A stretch of DNA of 10,790 bases from Pseudomonadota bacterium (GCA_021795255.1 JAJYPQ010000102.1:1-10790); one strand, 5' to 3'; counted from the stretch's first letter, positions 1-5,733 are shown. Translations and numbers: made by a program. Notes: a model not told the origin generated them from the sequence alone.

Positions 1-1
1 C

Positions 2-36
2 CCCTTTTTCAGGTGGACATATTCTGACAAAAAGGG
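2..36. repeat. Inverted repeat CCCTTTTT/AAAAAGGG around an AGGTGGACA copy
   Basis: CCCTTTTT (2-9) is perfectly complementary to AAAAAGGG (29-36). The 19-base loop contains AGGTGGACA (11-19). It could be a terminator-like hairpin of a gene lying to the left, or part of the integrase arm next to the tRNA fragment. The window edge prevents a decision. Confidence 0.4.
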
Positions 37-66
37 AAGGCGGCGTCTCTAAGTACTTGTTTTAAT

Positions 67-113
67 TGGCGTCCCCAAGGGGATTCGAACCCCTGTTACC
101 GCCGTGAAAGGGC
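67..113 (-). other. tRNA-Glu(UUC) 3' fragment, probable integration attachment core
   Basis: Read on the minus strand, this stretch is the 3' part of a tRNA-Glu: anticodon loop CTTTCAC (anticodon TTC, 106-108), anticodon stem 3' strand GGCGG, T arm AGGGGTTCGAATCCCCT (78-94), 3' acceptor strand, and an encoded CCA (67-69). Beyond position 113 the tRNA sequence stops. The 5' anticodon strand, D arm and 5' acceptor strand are absent, so this is not a functional tRNA gene. Tyrosine-recombinase elements commonly integrate into tRNA 3' halves and carry such a copy as their att core. The orientation puts element DNA on the right. A possible arm site (AGGTGGACA) also lies to the left, which would fit an attP of a circular form or tandem elements. 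Confidence 0.8.
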
Positions 114-149
114 ACAACTCGGCTTTATACATCAGTCATTTACGACGTA

Positions 150-164
150 ACATATTGAATATGT
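150..164. repeat. 15-bp palindrome ACATATT-G-AATATGT
   Basis: A perfect inverted repeat with a one-base centre lies between the tRNA fragment and the arm-type repeats. It could be a recombination directionality factor, host-factor or repressor site. No specific binder can be named. Confidence 0.4.
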
Positions 165-183
165 GCATAACCTCTACCCCTCC

Positions 184-201
184 ATATCCCTAAATATCCC
201 T
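184..201 (+). repeat. Direct repeat ATATCCCT x2, 10-bp period
   Basis: ATATCCCT at 184-191 and 194-201 are separated by AA. The helical phasing and location just before the tandem AGGTGGACA sites suggest an excisionase-type site, but this is inference. Confidence 0.35.
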
Positions 202-251
202 CTGTTTTTATGCGCAGGTGGACAAGAGGTGGACAGACTCAGAACGGCGTC

Positions 252-283
252 GTATAGGATACAAAACCATTTGTATAGCATAC
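252..283. promoter_or_regulatory. Two GTATAGSATAC near-palindromes, probable operator
   Basis: GTATAGGATAC (252-262) and GTATAGCATAC (273-283) are two copies of an 11-bp dyad starting 21 bp apart, two helical turns. A third half-like copy, GTATAGTCAC (351-360), covers the -10 box of the promoter at 328-357. The layout suggests a regulator that binds cooperatively here and controls that promoter, perhaps the AlpA-like product or an off-window repressor. Confidence 0.45.
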
Positions 284-327
284 GATACCACCCATTTACT
301 ATACTAAATATAATAGTAATCAATGGC

Positions 328-357
328 TTGACGAGTTATTGGAGGGTGGCGTATAGT
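328..357 (+). promoter_or_regulatory. Sigma-70 promoter for the leader RNA and AlpA-like operon
   Basis: TTGACG (328-333) and TATAGT (352-357) are separated by 18 bp, a near-consensus sigma-70 promoter pointing right. Transcription would start near 364, just before the structured leader, and give about 280 untranslated bases ahead of the gene at 642. Confidence 0.6.
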
Positions 358-363
358 CACTAG

Positions 364-641
364 TAACCCTGGCGGGAGTCGCGCCCAAAGCGACCAGGGG
401 GGCTCCGGCACTTACTCGTATGGAAAATCGGGGCGGCAGGTGATAGAGCCGCGCGGATCAGAACCCTAGGTATCAGACAGACGACCGGGGCCTGTGCAAG
501 TAAATAAGCAACGAGTAGCCTTATTTAGGGGCGAGTCCGGGACGCGGGGAAGCGAAACGGGGGGCCTCGGGCGACTGCCAGTGAGTAGATATCTGGCGTT
601 GAAACGTTGGGTCGGTTCTGTCCTCTAACGAGGACTGGGCC
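364..641 (+). ncRNA. Structured leader or small RNA between att and the AlpA-like gene
   Basis: This stretch has no convincing ORF but several perfect stems: CCCTG/CAGGG (367-371 with 395-399) enclosing GTCGC/GCGAC (378-382 with 390-394); GCGGC/GCCGC (433-437 with 448-452); TAAATAAG/CTTATTTA (501-508 with 520-527); GCCAG/CTGGC (577-581 with 593-597); and a terminal hairpin at 614-641. The loop of the 501-527 hairpin contains ACGAGTA (511-517), perfectly complementary to TACTCGT (413-419), so a pseudoknot can form. I recall a published bioinformatic RNA motif named int-alpA, found near integrase and alpA genes. The context fits, but I cannot confirm that this is a member. No intrinsic terminator is evident, so it may act in cis as an mRNA leader. 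Confidence 0.55.
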
Positions 642-642
642 G
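613..642 (+). promoter_or_regulatory. Hairpin sequestering the RBS of the AlpA-like gene
   Basis: GTCCTC (620-625) pairs perfectly with GAGGAC (630-635) across a TAAC loop. The stem extends through GGTTC (614-618) with GGGCC (637-641) and C613 with G642, the first base of the GTG start. The Shine-Dalgarno GAGGA is the inner 3' strand of this stem, so translation should be low unless the hairpin is opened or remodelled. Confidence 0.65.
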
Positions 643-926
643 TGGAAAATTGCCGCACTTCTAAAAATCTCGAATTACTAAACAGATTATTCCCTGGGCA
701 GGCATTTGTCTCTATTGCAGACGCCGCCCATGCCTGCACTCTCTCACACAAAACCATTAGAAACCGTATCGCGCAGGGTACATGGCCGACCCCAACGGTC
801 AAGTTGGGCACCCGTCGCGTCATCCCTGTGGCCGCCTTGGCCGATTTCCTTGATGATCTGACCGACCCCAAGCCCGGCATCGGCCGCCCCCGCAATTCTA
901 GCAATAATTCTGGCAAGGGGGTCTAA
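642..926 (+). CDS. AlpA/excisionase-like helix-turn-helix regulator
   Basis: A 94-residue protein resembling AlpA/HTH_17 (MerR-type winged-helix) regulators of mobile elements. The pattern VSIADAAHACTLSHKTIRNRI (about residues 23-43) is the helix-turn-helix. KLGTRRVIPVAALADFL (about 54-70) is the wing and following helix that anchors such domains. The tail (about 75-94) is Gly/Pro/Asn-rich. The start is GTG at 642, with GAGGA at 630-634 held inside a hairpin. In related elements these proteins act as excisionase or as activators of excision and transfer genes. The position next to the att core and upstream of the replication genes fits that role. The DNA target is unknown; the GTATAG dyads at 252-283 are candidates. 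The structural class is fairly sure, the precise role is inferred. Confidence 0.75.
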   Translation: MENCRTSKNLELLNRLFPGQAFVSIADAAHACTLSHKTIRNRIAQGTWPTPTVKLGTRRVIPVAALADFLDDLTDPKPGIGRPRNSSNNSGKGV

Positions 927-928
927 TC

Positions 929-1540
929 ATGCATACCCAGACCACAGACCCCGATTGCGCCCGTTCCTGGCTGATCACTAACGAAACACTAGCGGATATG
1001 GCTCCGAGTTGGGCCCGAGGGGATTACGACTATAGCTACGATGGTGGCGAGCGATTGGGTGAGGATACCGCCTCGATTACCGACCGCTGCGCTGGGCGGC
1101 TGTCCGCCCACGATTTGAAGACCGCCGAGTATGGCCGCCTGTTAAAAACATATCCTCACGACGGCGCAGACTATCAGGTCCTTCTTTGGCTTTCCTCGGG
1201 CTACACCATCAAGCGAATCGCGGCCGAGCTGGGACGCACCGACCGGGCCATACGCTATGCCCGCGCTCGGCTGGATCGCTTCAAGACAACAGGTTTTGTC
1301 CGGCGATTACTACCCTCCCAGGTTCGCACGGGCGAAGATCTCACAGAGCCGCTTCCCAAAAGTCGTGCCGGCCGTAAGCGGAAAACGTCATCAGGTAACG
1401 CTCTTGCCGCACCCATCTTGATGTTGGTGTCCCGCGTGCCGCCGCCACCCAAGGCGTCTTGTCGTGTAACGATCCGTCGTCCGCGCCGGCGGTTCGTGGA
1501 CCCGCGGCAATGCGATTTTGGGTGGGGGATAGCGGCATGA
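929..1540 (+). CDS. Hypothetical HTH protein between AlpA and initiator
   Basis: A 203-residue protein of unrecognised family. A helix-turn-helix of the sigma-region-4/transposase type is visible at about residues 90-116 (SGYTIKRIAAELGRTDRAIR), so it probably binds DNA. The N-terminus (about 31-45) is Asp/Tyr-rich. From about residue 140 the tail is rich in Arg, Lys and Pro and looks disordered. The start ATG at 929 has AAGGGGG seven bases upstream and lies 2 bp after the stop of the previous gene. Its TGA overlaps the ATG of the next gene (ATGA at 1537-1540), so the three genes are probably translationally coupled. A role in replication or copy-number control is plausible from position, but no function is claimed. 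Confidence 0.7.
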   Translation: MHTQTTDPDCARSWLITNETLADMAPSWARGDYDYSYDGGERLGEDTASITDRCAGRLSAHDLKTAEYGRLLKTYPHDGADYQVLLWLSSGYTIKRIAAELGRTDRAIRYARARLDRFKTTGFVRRLLPSQVRTGEDLTEPLPKSRAGRKRKTSSGNALAAPILMLVSRVPPPPKASCRVTIRRPRRRFVDPRQCDFGWGIAA

Positions 1541-2655
1541 CGACCATCCAAGACACTCATAGTGGCGGGGTGCTTTCCGTATCTATGCCGCCCGGCAGTC
1601 GGTATGGCATCGTCCCACGTGCGTTGTTGGAAGATCCACGTCTCAGTTTGGATACCCGGGCAGTAGCGGCCTGGTTATCCACGCAGGACGCCGGATTTCA
1701 AATTGTTATCACCGTTCTCTGCCGAAAAATGGGGCTTGGGAAAGAGCGGTGGTTGCGGATTGCCCGTGAACTGGAAGCGGGCGCCTATTTGAGCCGGCGC
1801 AAACGCCCCATTGGCGTCGACCCGATAACAGGACGGAAAAACCAGTGGAAGTGGGAGAACGCGTTCACCCCTGTTCCCCACGGCGCCCCCGGGGTCGACT
1901 TTTCCGTGGTCGGGTTTCCCGACCACGGAGCGCCCGTGCACGGACAGCCCGACCATATAAGAATACAACTTGAAGAACACAACCTGAAGAATATATACCC
2001 CCCTACCTCGCACCGCTCGGTAGCCCCCCCACGGGGGACTGTGCGACCGCCCACCACCGATGATCCTGGGCGTCGCAATACGAACATACCACTTGTACCT
2101 CAATCATCGCTCTCGCAGCCTTTGACAGGCGCGACGAGTCCCACGCACGCACTACCGCCGACGCCAAAGAGCGCCGCCACTTGCGGCGTACACCTTCCCG
2201 TGCGGCGCCGTACCCCCAAACCCGCCAACCCCCGTCGCGCGGATGCGCTCCGAGCGCTTCTCATGCCCTTGGTCGAAGGCTTGGATTTGGAGGCCTGGAC
2301 CGAGTTTGTGACGTTCCGATCCGCTATCCGTAAACCCATCCACTTGGCGTCTGCAAAAGCCGCCCAGACTCGGCTGGTGAAGTTCGGATCAGAGGCAGAG
2401 GCGTGGGGCGGACAACTCGCTGTTGTACACCAATCCATCGCAAACGGCTGGCAAGGCCTGTTTGCCCTAAAGCAGGAGATCCCTTATGCAAGACGTAGCC
2501 GCATTGATAACTCCGCTGTCGCTCGCGTCGAGCGCGCCACAGCCCACCTCTACCAGCAAGAATCTCTTGACGGAGCGTCACATGGCGGACCTATGGCGCC
2601 GGATGGCGCGGATCTACGGCCACCGCTGGACGTCAGCGTTTGGGGCGACGGATGA
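1537..2655 (+). CDS. Lambda O-like replication initiator
   Basis: A 372-residue protein built like phage or plasmid initiators that pair with a helicase loader. The N-terminal winged-helix segment is at about 22-90 (YGIVPRALLEDPRLSLDTRAV, then a helix-rich part ending ELEAGAYLSRR). A Pro/Thr-rich linker spans about 140-240. The C-terminal DnaD/DnaT-like segment at about 245-325 ends in SIANGWQGLF, a hallmark of proteins that recruit helicase or helicase loader to origins. The start ATG overlaps the previous stop (ATGA), with a G-rich RBS about nine bases upstream; an in-frame ATG at 1459 lies inside the previous gene and is rejected. The middle of the gene carries palindromes and AT-rich repeats that look like the origin itself, as in lambda O. 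The last 170 bases overlap the next gene in another frame. Confidence 0.7.
   Translation: MTTIQDTHSGGVLSVSMPPGSRYGIVPRALLEDPRLSLDTRAVAAWLSTQDAGFQIVITVLCRKMGLGKERWLRIARELEAGAYLSRRKRPIGVDPITGRKNQWKWENAFTPVPHGAPGVDFSVVGFPDHGAPVHGQPDHIRIQLEEHNLKNIYPPTSHRSVAPPRGTVRPPTTDDPGRRNTNIPLVPQSSLSQPLTGATSPTHALPPTPKSAATCGVHLPVRRRTPKPANPRRADALRALLMPLVEGLDLEAWTEFVTFRSAIRKPIHLASAKAAQTRLVKFGSEAEAWGGQLAVVHQSIANGWQGLFALKQEIPYARRSRIDNSAVARVERATAHLYQQESLDGASHGGPMAPDGADLRPPLDVSVWGDG
1903..1997. other. Candidate replication origin inside the initiator gene
   Basis: TCCGTGGTCGGG (1903-1914) and CCCGACCACGGA (1918-1929) form a perfect 12-bp inverted repeat around TTT. The octamer CCCGACCA recurs at 1948-1955, and a 10-bp palindrome CCGTGCACGG sits between (1934-1943). 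Directly after comes an AT-rich tract (1954-1997) holding the direct repeat CAACTTGAAGAA / CAACCTGAAGAA (1966-1977 and 1980-1991, 14-bp period). Initiator-site repeats followed by an AT-rich unwinding region within the initiator gene is the lambda ori layout. Function is inferred. Confidence 0.55.
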
Positions 2656-3106
2656 CTCAACCTGGTTGCGAGGATTGCGCGGCTTGACGCCCGCCCAGGT
2701 CGGCCGTGGATTGTCGCGCTGTGCGACCCATCGTGCGGATGGGTGGCCGCCGACGTTGCCCGAGTTTCGGGCGTTGTGTACGCCAATGGCCGAGGACCTG
2801 GGCTTACCGACGCCTGACGCTGCGTATCGTGAAGCCGCGTTGGCGGACAAGGATCATCGATGGAGCCACCCCGTGGTCTATGCCGCCGCGCAGGCCACGG
2901 GCCTCTTTGAGTTGCGCACGCTCCCGGAGTCCAAAAGCCGCCCGTTGTTTGAGCGAGCCTACGAGATCGTGACGCGCCGCGTATTGGCCGGCGAACAGTT
3001 CGATGTCCCGATTCCCCAAGCTCTTGCAAAACTTCCGGTGCCAGCGCGACCGGAAACTGCTAGTGCCGCTTTGGCGGCTATGCGGGAAACACTTCGTGTT
3101 CCTTAA
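2486..3106 (+). CDS. Lambda P-like helicase-loader candidate
   Basis: A 206-residue protein resembling phage replication protein P-type proteins. The middle has LWRRMARIYGHRW (about 36-48), GLRGLTPAQVGRGL (about 62-75) and WPPTLPEFRALC (about 87-98); the last block is characteristic of this group. In lambda, P delivers DnaB helicase to the O-bound origin, and the gene immediately follows the O-like gene here. The ATG at 2486 has a strong AGGAG seven bases upstream. A second in-frame ATG at 2582 also has GGAG at good spacing, so a shorter 174-residue form is possible. The gene starts 170 bases before the upstream gene ends, in a different frame. It faces the minus-strand cargo genes and ends 63 bp from them. 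Confidence 0.65.
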   Translation: MQDVAALITPLSLASSAPQPTSTSKNLLTERHMADLWRRMARIYGHRWTSAFGATDDSTWLRGLRGLTPAQVGRGLSRCATHRADGWPPTLPEFRALCTPMAEDLGLPTPDAAYREAALADKDHRWSHPVVYAAAQATGLFELRTLPESKSRPLFERAYEIVTRRVLAGEQFDVPIPQALAKLPVPARPETASAALAAMRETLRVP

Positions 3107-3128
3107 CCGAAGCGGGATGCGCTGATTA

Positions 3129-3169
3129 ATGGGGAATCGAAACCTTGCGTTGTCACCTTTCCCATTTTT
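3129..3169. terminator. Weak hairpin between convergent genes
   Basis: AATGGGGAA (3129-3137) pairs with TTTCCCATT (3158-3166), one G-T pair included, followed by a T tract to 3169. The loop is long (about 20 bases), so it is a poor intrinsic terminator. It lies between the ends of two converging genes, where one would be expected. Confidence 0.3.
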
Positions 3170-3799
3170 CTATAGCGGTCGGTTTTCGCTGCGGCCCGTT
3201 CGTGCCATCCATGTAAGGTACTCAACACCAATATTGGTTATGTGATAGACATCGCCGGTCACGGTAACCAGCGACTTCGTCAGAAGAAAGGTCATATACT
3301 GATCAAATGACCAGCTATCTAGATCGGGCCGAAACATTTGGCGCACATGCTCGAAATGCGCGACAACCATTGGCTTACTTTGGCCCTGTCCGGTGACCTC
3401 ATTTAATCTTTTCATGAGAAATATTTGGCTGCCAAAAATAAGATTATGTACTTGCTCGAACTCCAACAGGATTTGCGTGGCTGCCAAATGTTTAATGAGA
3501 ACCTTGACAGTATCTCCTTCTATTTCAAGGCCAAGATCCTTTAGAAACGATTTGATCCGCCCTTCGAGATCGCGCAGAACAATCGAATCACCAATAGAAA
3601 GCAATAGTTCTTGTACCGCTTCAGTTTTGTGCTGTTCTCTTTGGGATTCTGGCGCTGGAGACGTTTTGACGCCACTTTTGTCTATCGATGTTATCCGCGA
3701 TATAAGGGCGGCGAGCTGAGTTCGAAACAAAAGCATAAAGCTCAGGACAGTAAAAAGGAAAATGACCGGCCAAATGGCCTCCCTTACTATACTTACCAT
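3170..3799 (-). CDS. Membrane-anchored protein of unknown function
   Basis: A 209-residue protein I do not recognise. A single hydrophobic segment at about residues 9-27 (IWPVIFLFTVLSFMLLFRT) anchors it in the inner membrane, probably with the rest cytoplasmic. A juxtamembrane Ser/Pro linker (about 40-55) leads to a helical domain (about 60-165). The C-terminal part contains YHITNIGVEYLTWM (about 185-200), which looks like the end of a winged-helix fold. The ATG has GAGAGG about five bases upstream and starts 31 bp after the GYQP gene, so it is the last gene of the cargo operon. Lower GC than the backbone supports separate origin. A regulatory or effector part in the module is possible but unproven. 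Confidence 0.7.
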   Translation of the reverse strand: MVSIVREAIWPVIFLFTVLSFMLLFRTQLAALISRITSIDKSGVKTSPAPESQREQHKTEAVQELLLSIGDSIVLRDLEGRIKSFLKDLGLEIEGDTVKVLIKHLAATQILLEFEQVHNLIFGSQIFLMKRLNEVTGQGQSKPMVVAHFEHVRQMFRPDLDSWSFDQYMTFLLTKSLVTVTGDVYHITNIGVEYLTWMARTGRSENRPL

Positions 3800-3830
3800 A
3801 ACCGCCTCTCAAGATTTCAATGGCATGCGA

Positions 3831-3992
3831 TCATGGCTTCTTCGGGGGTGGCTTGACGGATTTTGCTTGGCTGGTAGGAGGCTGATATCCGCCCCTTTCC
3901 TCATGGCCTTTAGGCCCGTTCTCGGGCTTTGGTTGATAGCCCTTTTTGAGTGGTTGGTAACCATCATTGGCCATCGGCTTTTTGTCTGTCAT
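3831..3992 (-). CDS. 53-residue GYQP-repeat small protein
   Basis: A short ORF that is easily missed. It encodes 53 residues with three GYQP motifs (residues 11-14, 18-21 and 35-38) in a Lys/Pro/Gly-rich, probably disordered chain ending in KPPPKKP. No membrane segment or cysteine is present. The start ATG (3990-3992) has GGAG six bases upstream. The gene overlaps the last 29 bases of the DUF6338 gene in another frame, a sign of tight translational coupling. The repeat pattern, good RBS and operon position argue that it is real. My impression is that similar short repeat proteins occur beside DUF6338 genes elsewhere, but I cannot verify this. Role unknown; an adaptor binding its membrane neighbours is one guess. 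Confidence 0.7.
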   Translation of the reverse strand: MTDKKPMANDGYQPLKKGYQPKPENGPKGHEERGGYQPPTSQAKSVKPPPKKP

Positions 3993-4593
3993 TTTCTTCT
4001 CCATCCATCACGTTAAAAAACTCTACAGTCACTATATTGGACGCCAGGATCAGGATTCCGGCGCTGTCAACTCTGGGCCTCTCAAACCCGCCGTCGGCAT
4101 TCAATTCCCATGTTTCTTGAAGATAGAGCTGCTCGGGCGCTGGCGCGCTTGATGCGAAGGATCGCGAGTCATAAAGCCCGCCAATGCGGCTACCATCTTT
4201 GAGCGAAGCTCTTATCCAGAAGCGCCGTCTTTGGCTGAATACATAATCCCATGGTTTACCGGTAGGGTGCGGTAGGATAGCCTGGAAACGTTTTGTCGTG
4301 CGCAGTAGACCATATAGCCAGACCCAGAGCACGGGGGCGATTAAGAGCACAAAAACACAGAATGCTACATAAGCATCGGGGTATGACACCCAAACTCCGT
4401 GCGTTTCAATTTCGTAGATCGGCCACAGCAACAGCGCGTAGTTGATCGAACTGTAGGCAATCGCATCAATAAGTTGCTGCCCAGAATGCTTGCTAGCACC
4501 GGGAAACAGTAGCTCATAGGTTTTCAGACTTATGAAGCCTGGTACTACGAACGCGATAAACAGCGCGAGTTTATTGCCTTCCCAGATGTCCAT
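3964..4593 (-). CDS. DUF6338 family membrane protein
   Basis: A 209-residue protein fitting DUF6338. It has an N-terminal hydrophobic helix (about 8-25, ending VVPGF), a second at about 48-60, a third at about 74-97, and then a cytoplasmic domain with the family-like blocks HPTGKPWDYVFS (109-120), LKDGSRIGGLYDSRSFAS (131-148), LYLQETWEL (156-164) and GILI (179-182). The ATG at 4593 has GAGG six to seven bases upstream. An upstream in-frame ATG (4689) would add 32 Arg-rich residues without family character and is rejected. The biochemical function of DUF6338 is unknown to me; such genes turn up in accessory regions. It follows the AbiGi-like gene after 109 bp and overlaps the GYQP gene. Confidence 0.8.
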   Translation of the reverse strand: MDIWEGNKLALFIAFVVPGFISLKTYELLFPGASKHSGQQLIDAIAYSSINYALLLWPIYEIETHGVWVSYPDAYVAFCVFVLLIAPVLWVWLYGLLRTTKRFQAILPHPTGKPWDYVFSQRRRFWIRASLKDGSRIGGLYDSRSFASSAPAPEQLYLQETWELNADGGFERPRVDSAGILILASNIVTVEFFNVMDGEENDRQKADGQ

Positions 4594-4702
4594 TGATTTC
4601 CTCACAAGACATCGCAGTCGGCTCGCTTTCGGCCAAAGAAATAGTCTTGTCTTAAGCGGGATCCTACCCGCACATGCGAAGCACAGCAATCGCTAAAGGT
4701 AT
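4594..4702 (-). promoter_or_regulatory. Intergenic gap with small hairpin and weak promoter-like boxes
   Basis: On the minus strand GCGGG and CCCGC form a short hairpin (within 4657-4672). TTGCTG, 17 bp, TAGGAT resembles a weak sigma-70 promoter. The DUF6338 gene could therefore have its own promoter besides read-through from the AbiGi-like gene. Support is modest. Confidence 0.25.
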
Positions 4703-5698
4703 TTAGAGGTAGGGGCGTACCGCGACCTTGTTGCCTACGATTGCGCATACCCGCTGAATGGCGTACTCAGGGACGAATATCGCCTCGATCTGCTCGAAGA
4801 AATTCCAATCTGGCGCGGGCTCGTACACGAGCGCCAAATCTGACCGCTGTTGTTGAATACCCTCTACGATGAGTTTGTGGGTCCAGAAGTGACGGTCGAT
4901 ATTCTGTAACTTGCTAATCTCGGGCGTTGATAGGTTGCGGCCCACCGGCCGTCCATTGAGATTAATGTCACCGGCGATGAGACGCCATTCCCTCTGGCGG
5001 TAATAGCCGAGTTCTTCGTCAGTGCGTGTATTATCGGTCGGATAGAACATATTCAGAAAGACATTAAGGACAGCGATACTCTGATTGAATGGAATATTGT
5101 TGAAACCAACAAACTGGAGAACATCACGAACGCTAGAAGCGGGAATTGTATATTGAGCAGCGATATTACCCGCGTGGTCTGTGTTCTTCAGGATAAGCTC
5201 GTAGTTTGGAGAGACGGAGTGCTTGTATTTCTTAGCTGCTAACACCGGATCGCTTTCTTCCTTTAACCCCTCTAATTGACGCAAGACGTATCGGGTATGA
5301 TATGCACCACGGACACAAAATGTGCTTATCTGGCTGAGGGCACTAACATCGATTCCTTGTGGAACATAGATGACGGGGGTCGCTCCGACACTGCGTAGGG
5401 TGGCGATATCAAACGACAGGGCGATCGGACCAAATGTTGCTCCGTGTGTTGGCAGATCCGCTAAAGACAACTCTGTGAAGCACGTTCGACGCTGAAGAAG
5501 CGAAAGGTGTTCGTCGGGAGTACCGCTCAGCGTACTTACATTCCACTCTACGAGTTCTGGTGCAAGTATTAATCCGCATTCCTTCATAAAAGAAAGAATA
5601 CGGAGGCCGCGTTCTAAAGTGTCATGTTGGGATTCATTCGCCTTTGGTCGCGGGAAGCTGTGAAAAAATCGCCGGTCATACACGGAATCCCTGGTCAT
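4703..5698 (-). CDS. AbiGi-like abortive infection protein
   Basis: A 331-residue soluble protein whose pattern resembles the AbiGi family (named for lactococcal abortive infection system AbiG). The N-terminal block is DRRFFHSF (8-15), followed by RTCFTELSLADLPTHGATFG (71-90), ALSFDIATLRSVGATPVIYV (93-112), and near the end YYRQREWRLI (232-241) and IEAIFVPEYAI (304-314). The F-x-[DE]-L/I, H, Y/FG, PV-Y and xREWR elements in this order are what I associate with AbiGi. The ATG at 5698 has AAGGA six bases upstream; ATG 5770 lies inside the upstream gene and lacks such support. Known AbiG consists of AbiGi plus AbiGii; no AbiGii-like nucleotidyltransferase is seen here, so the DUF6338, GYQP and membrane proteins may take its place. 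Family call is moderate, role inferred. Confidence 0.6.
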   Translation of the reverse strand: MTRDSVYDRRFFHSFPRPKANESQHDTLERGLRILSFMKECGLILAPELVEWNVSTLSGTPDEHLSLLQRRTCFTELSLADLPTHGATFGPIALSFDIATLRSVGATPVIYVPQGIDVSALSQISTFCVRGAYHTRYVLRQLEGLKEESDPVLAAKKYKHSVSPNYELILKNTDHAGNIAAQYTIPASSVRDVLQFVGFNNIPFNQSIAVLNVFLNMFYPTDNTRTDEELGYYRQREWRLIAGDINLNGRPVGRNLSTPEISKLQNIDRHFWTHKLIVEGIQQQRSDLALVYEPAPDWNFFEQIEAIFVPEYAIQRVCAIVGNKVAVRPYL

Positions 5699-5733
5699 AG
5701 CTTTCCTTAACAAAACAGATATTTCGGCCAGCT

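Larger units (their letters stand above)
10..235 (+). repeat. AGGTGGACA repeats, candidate integrase arm-binding sites
   Basis: AGGTGGACA occurs at 11-19, 216-224 and 227-235. The last two are tandem at an 11-bp period, one helical turn. One copy lies left and two lie right of the tRNA-Glu core, as expected for P and P' arm-type sites of a tyrosine recombinase. The sequences are seen; the function is inferred. Confidence 0.5.

Noticed and set aside
1..27. C-terminal end of an integrase reading right, stopping at TGA 25-27
   Set aside because: Only eight codons are visible, so the frame cannot be supported, although an integrase to the left would be expected if this is attP.
67..113. A functional tRNA-Glu gene
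   Set aside because: Only the 3' part from the anticodon stem onward is present; D arm and 5' acceptor strand are missing.
309..314. Perfect TATAAT as the main promoter -10 box
   Set aside because: At 17-bp spacing the -35 position is TACCAC, a poor match; the TTGACG-N18-TATAGT pair just downstream is better.
163..363. 66-codon plus-strand ORF
   Set aside because: It covers repeats, the operator-like dyads and the promoter, has no convincing RBS and no protein-like pattern.
521..916. 131-codon minus-strand ORF
   Set aside because: Antisense shadow of the structured leader and AlpA-like gene with no family features.
1459..1536. Upstream ATG extension of the initiator gene
   Set aside because: It lies inside the preceding gene; ATG 1537 overlaps that gene's stop (ATGA) and begins the plausible N-terminus.
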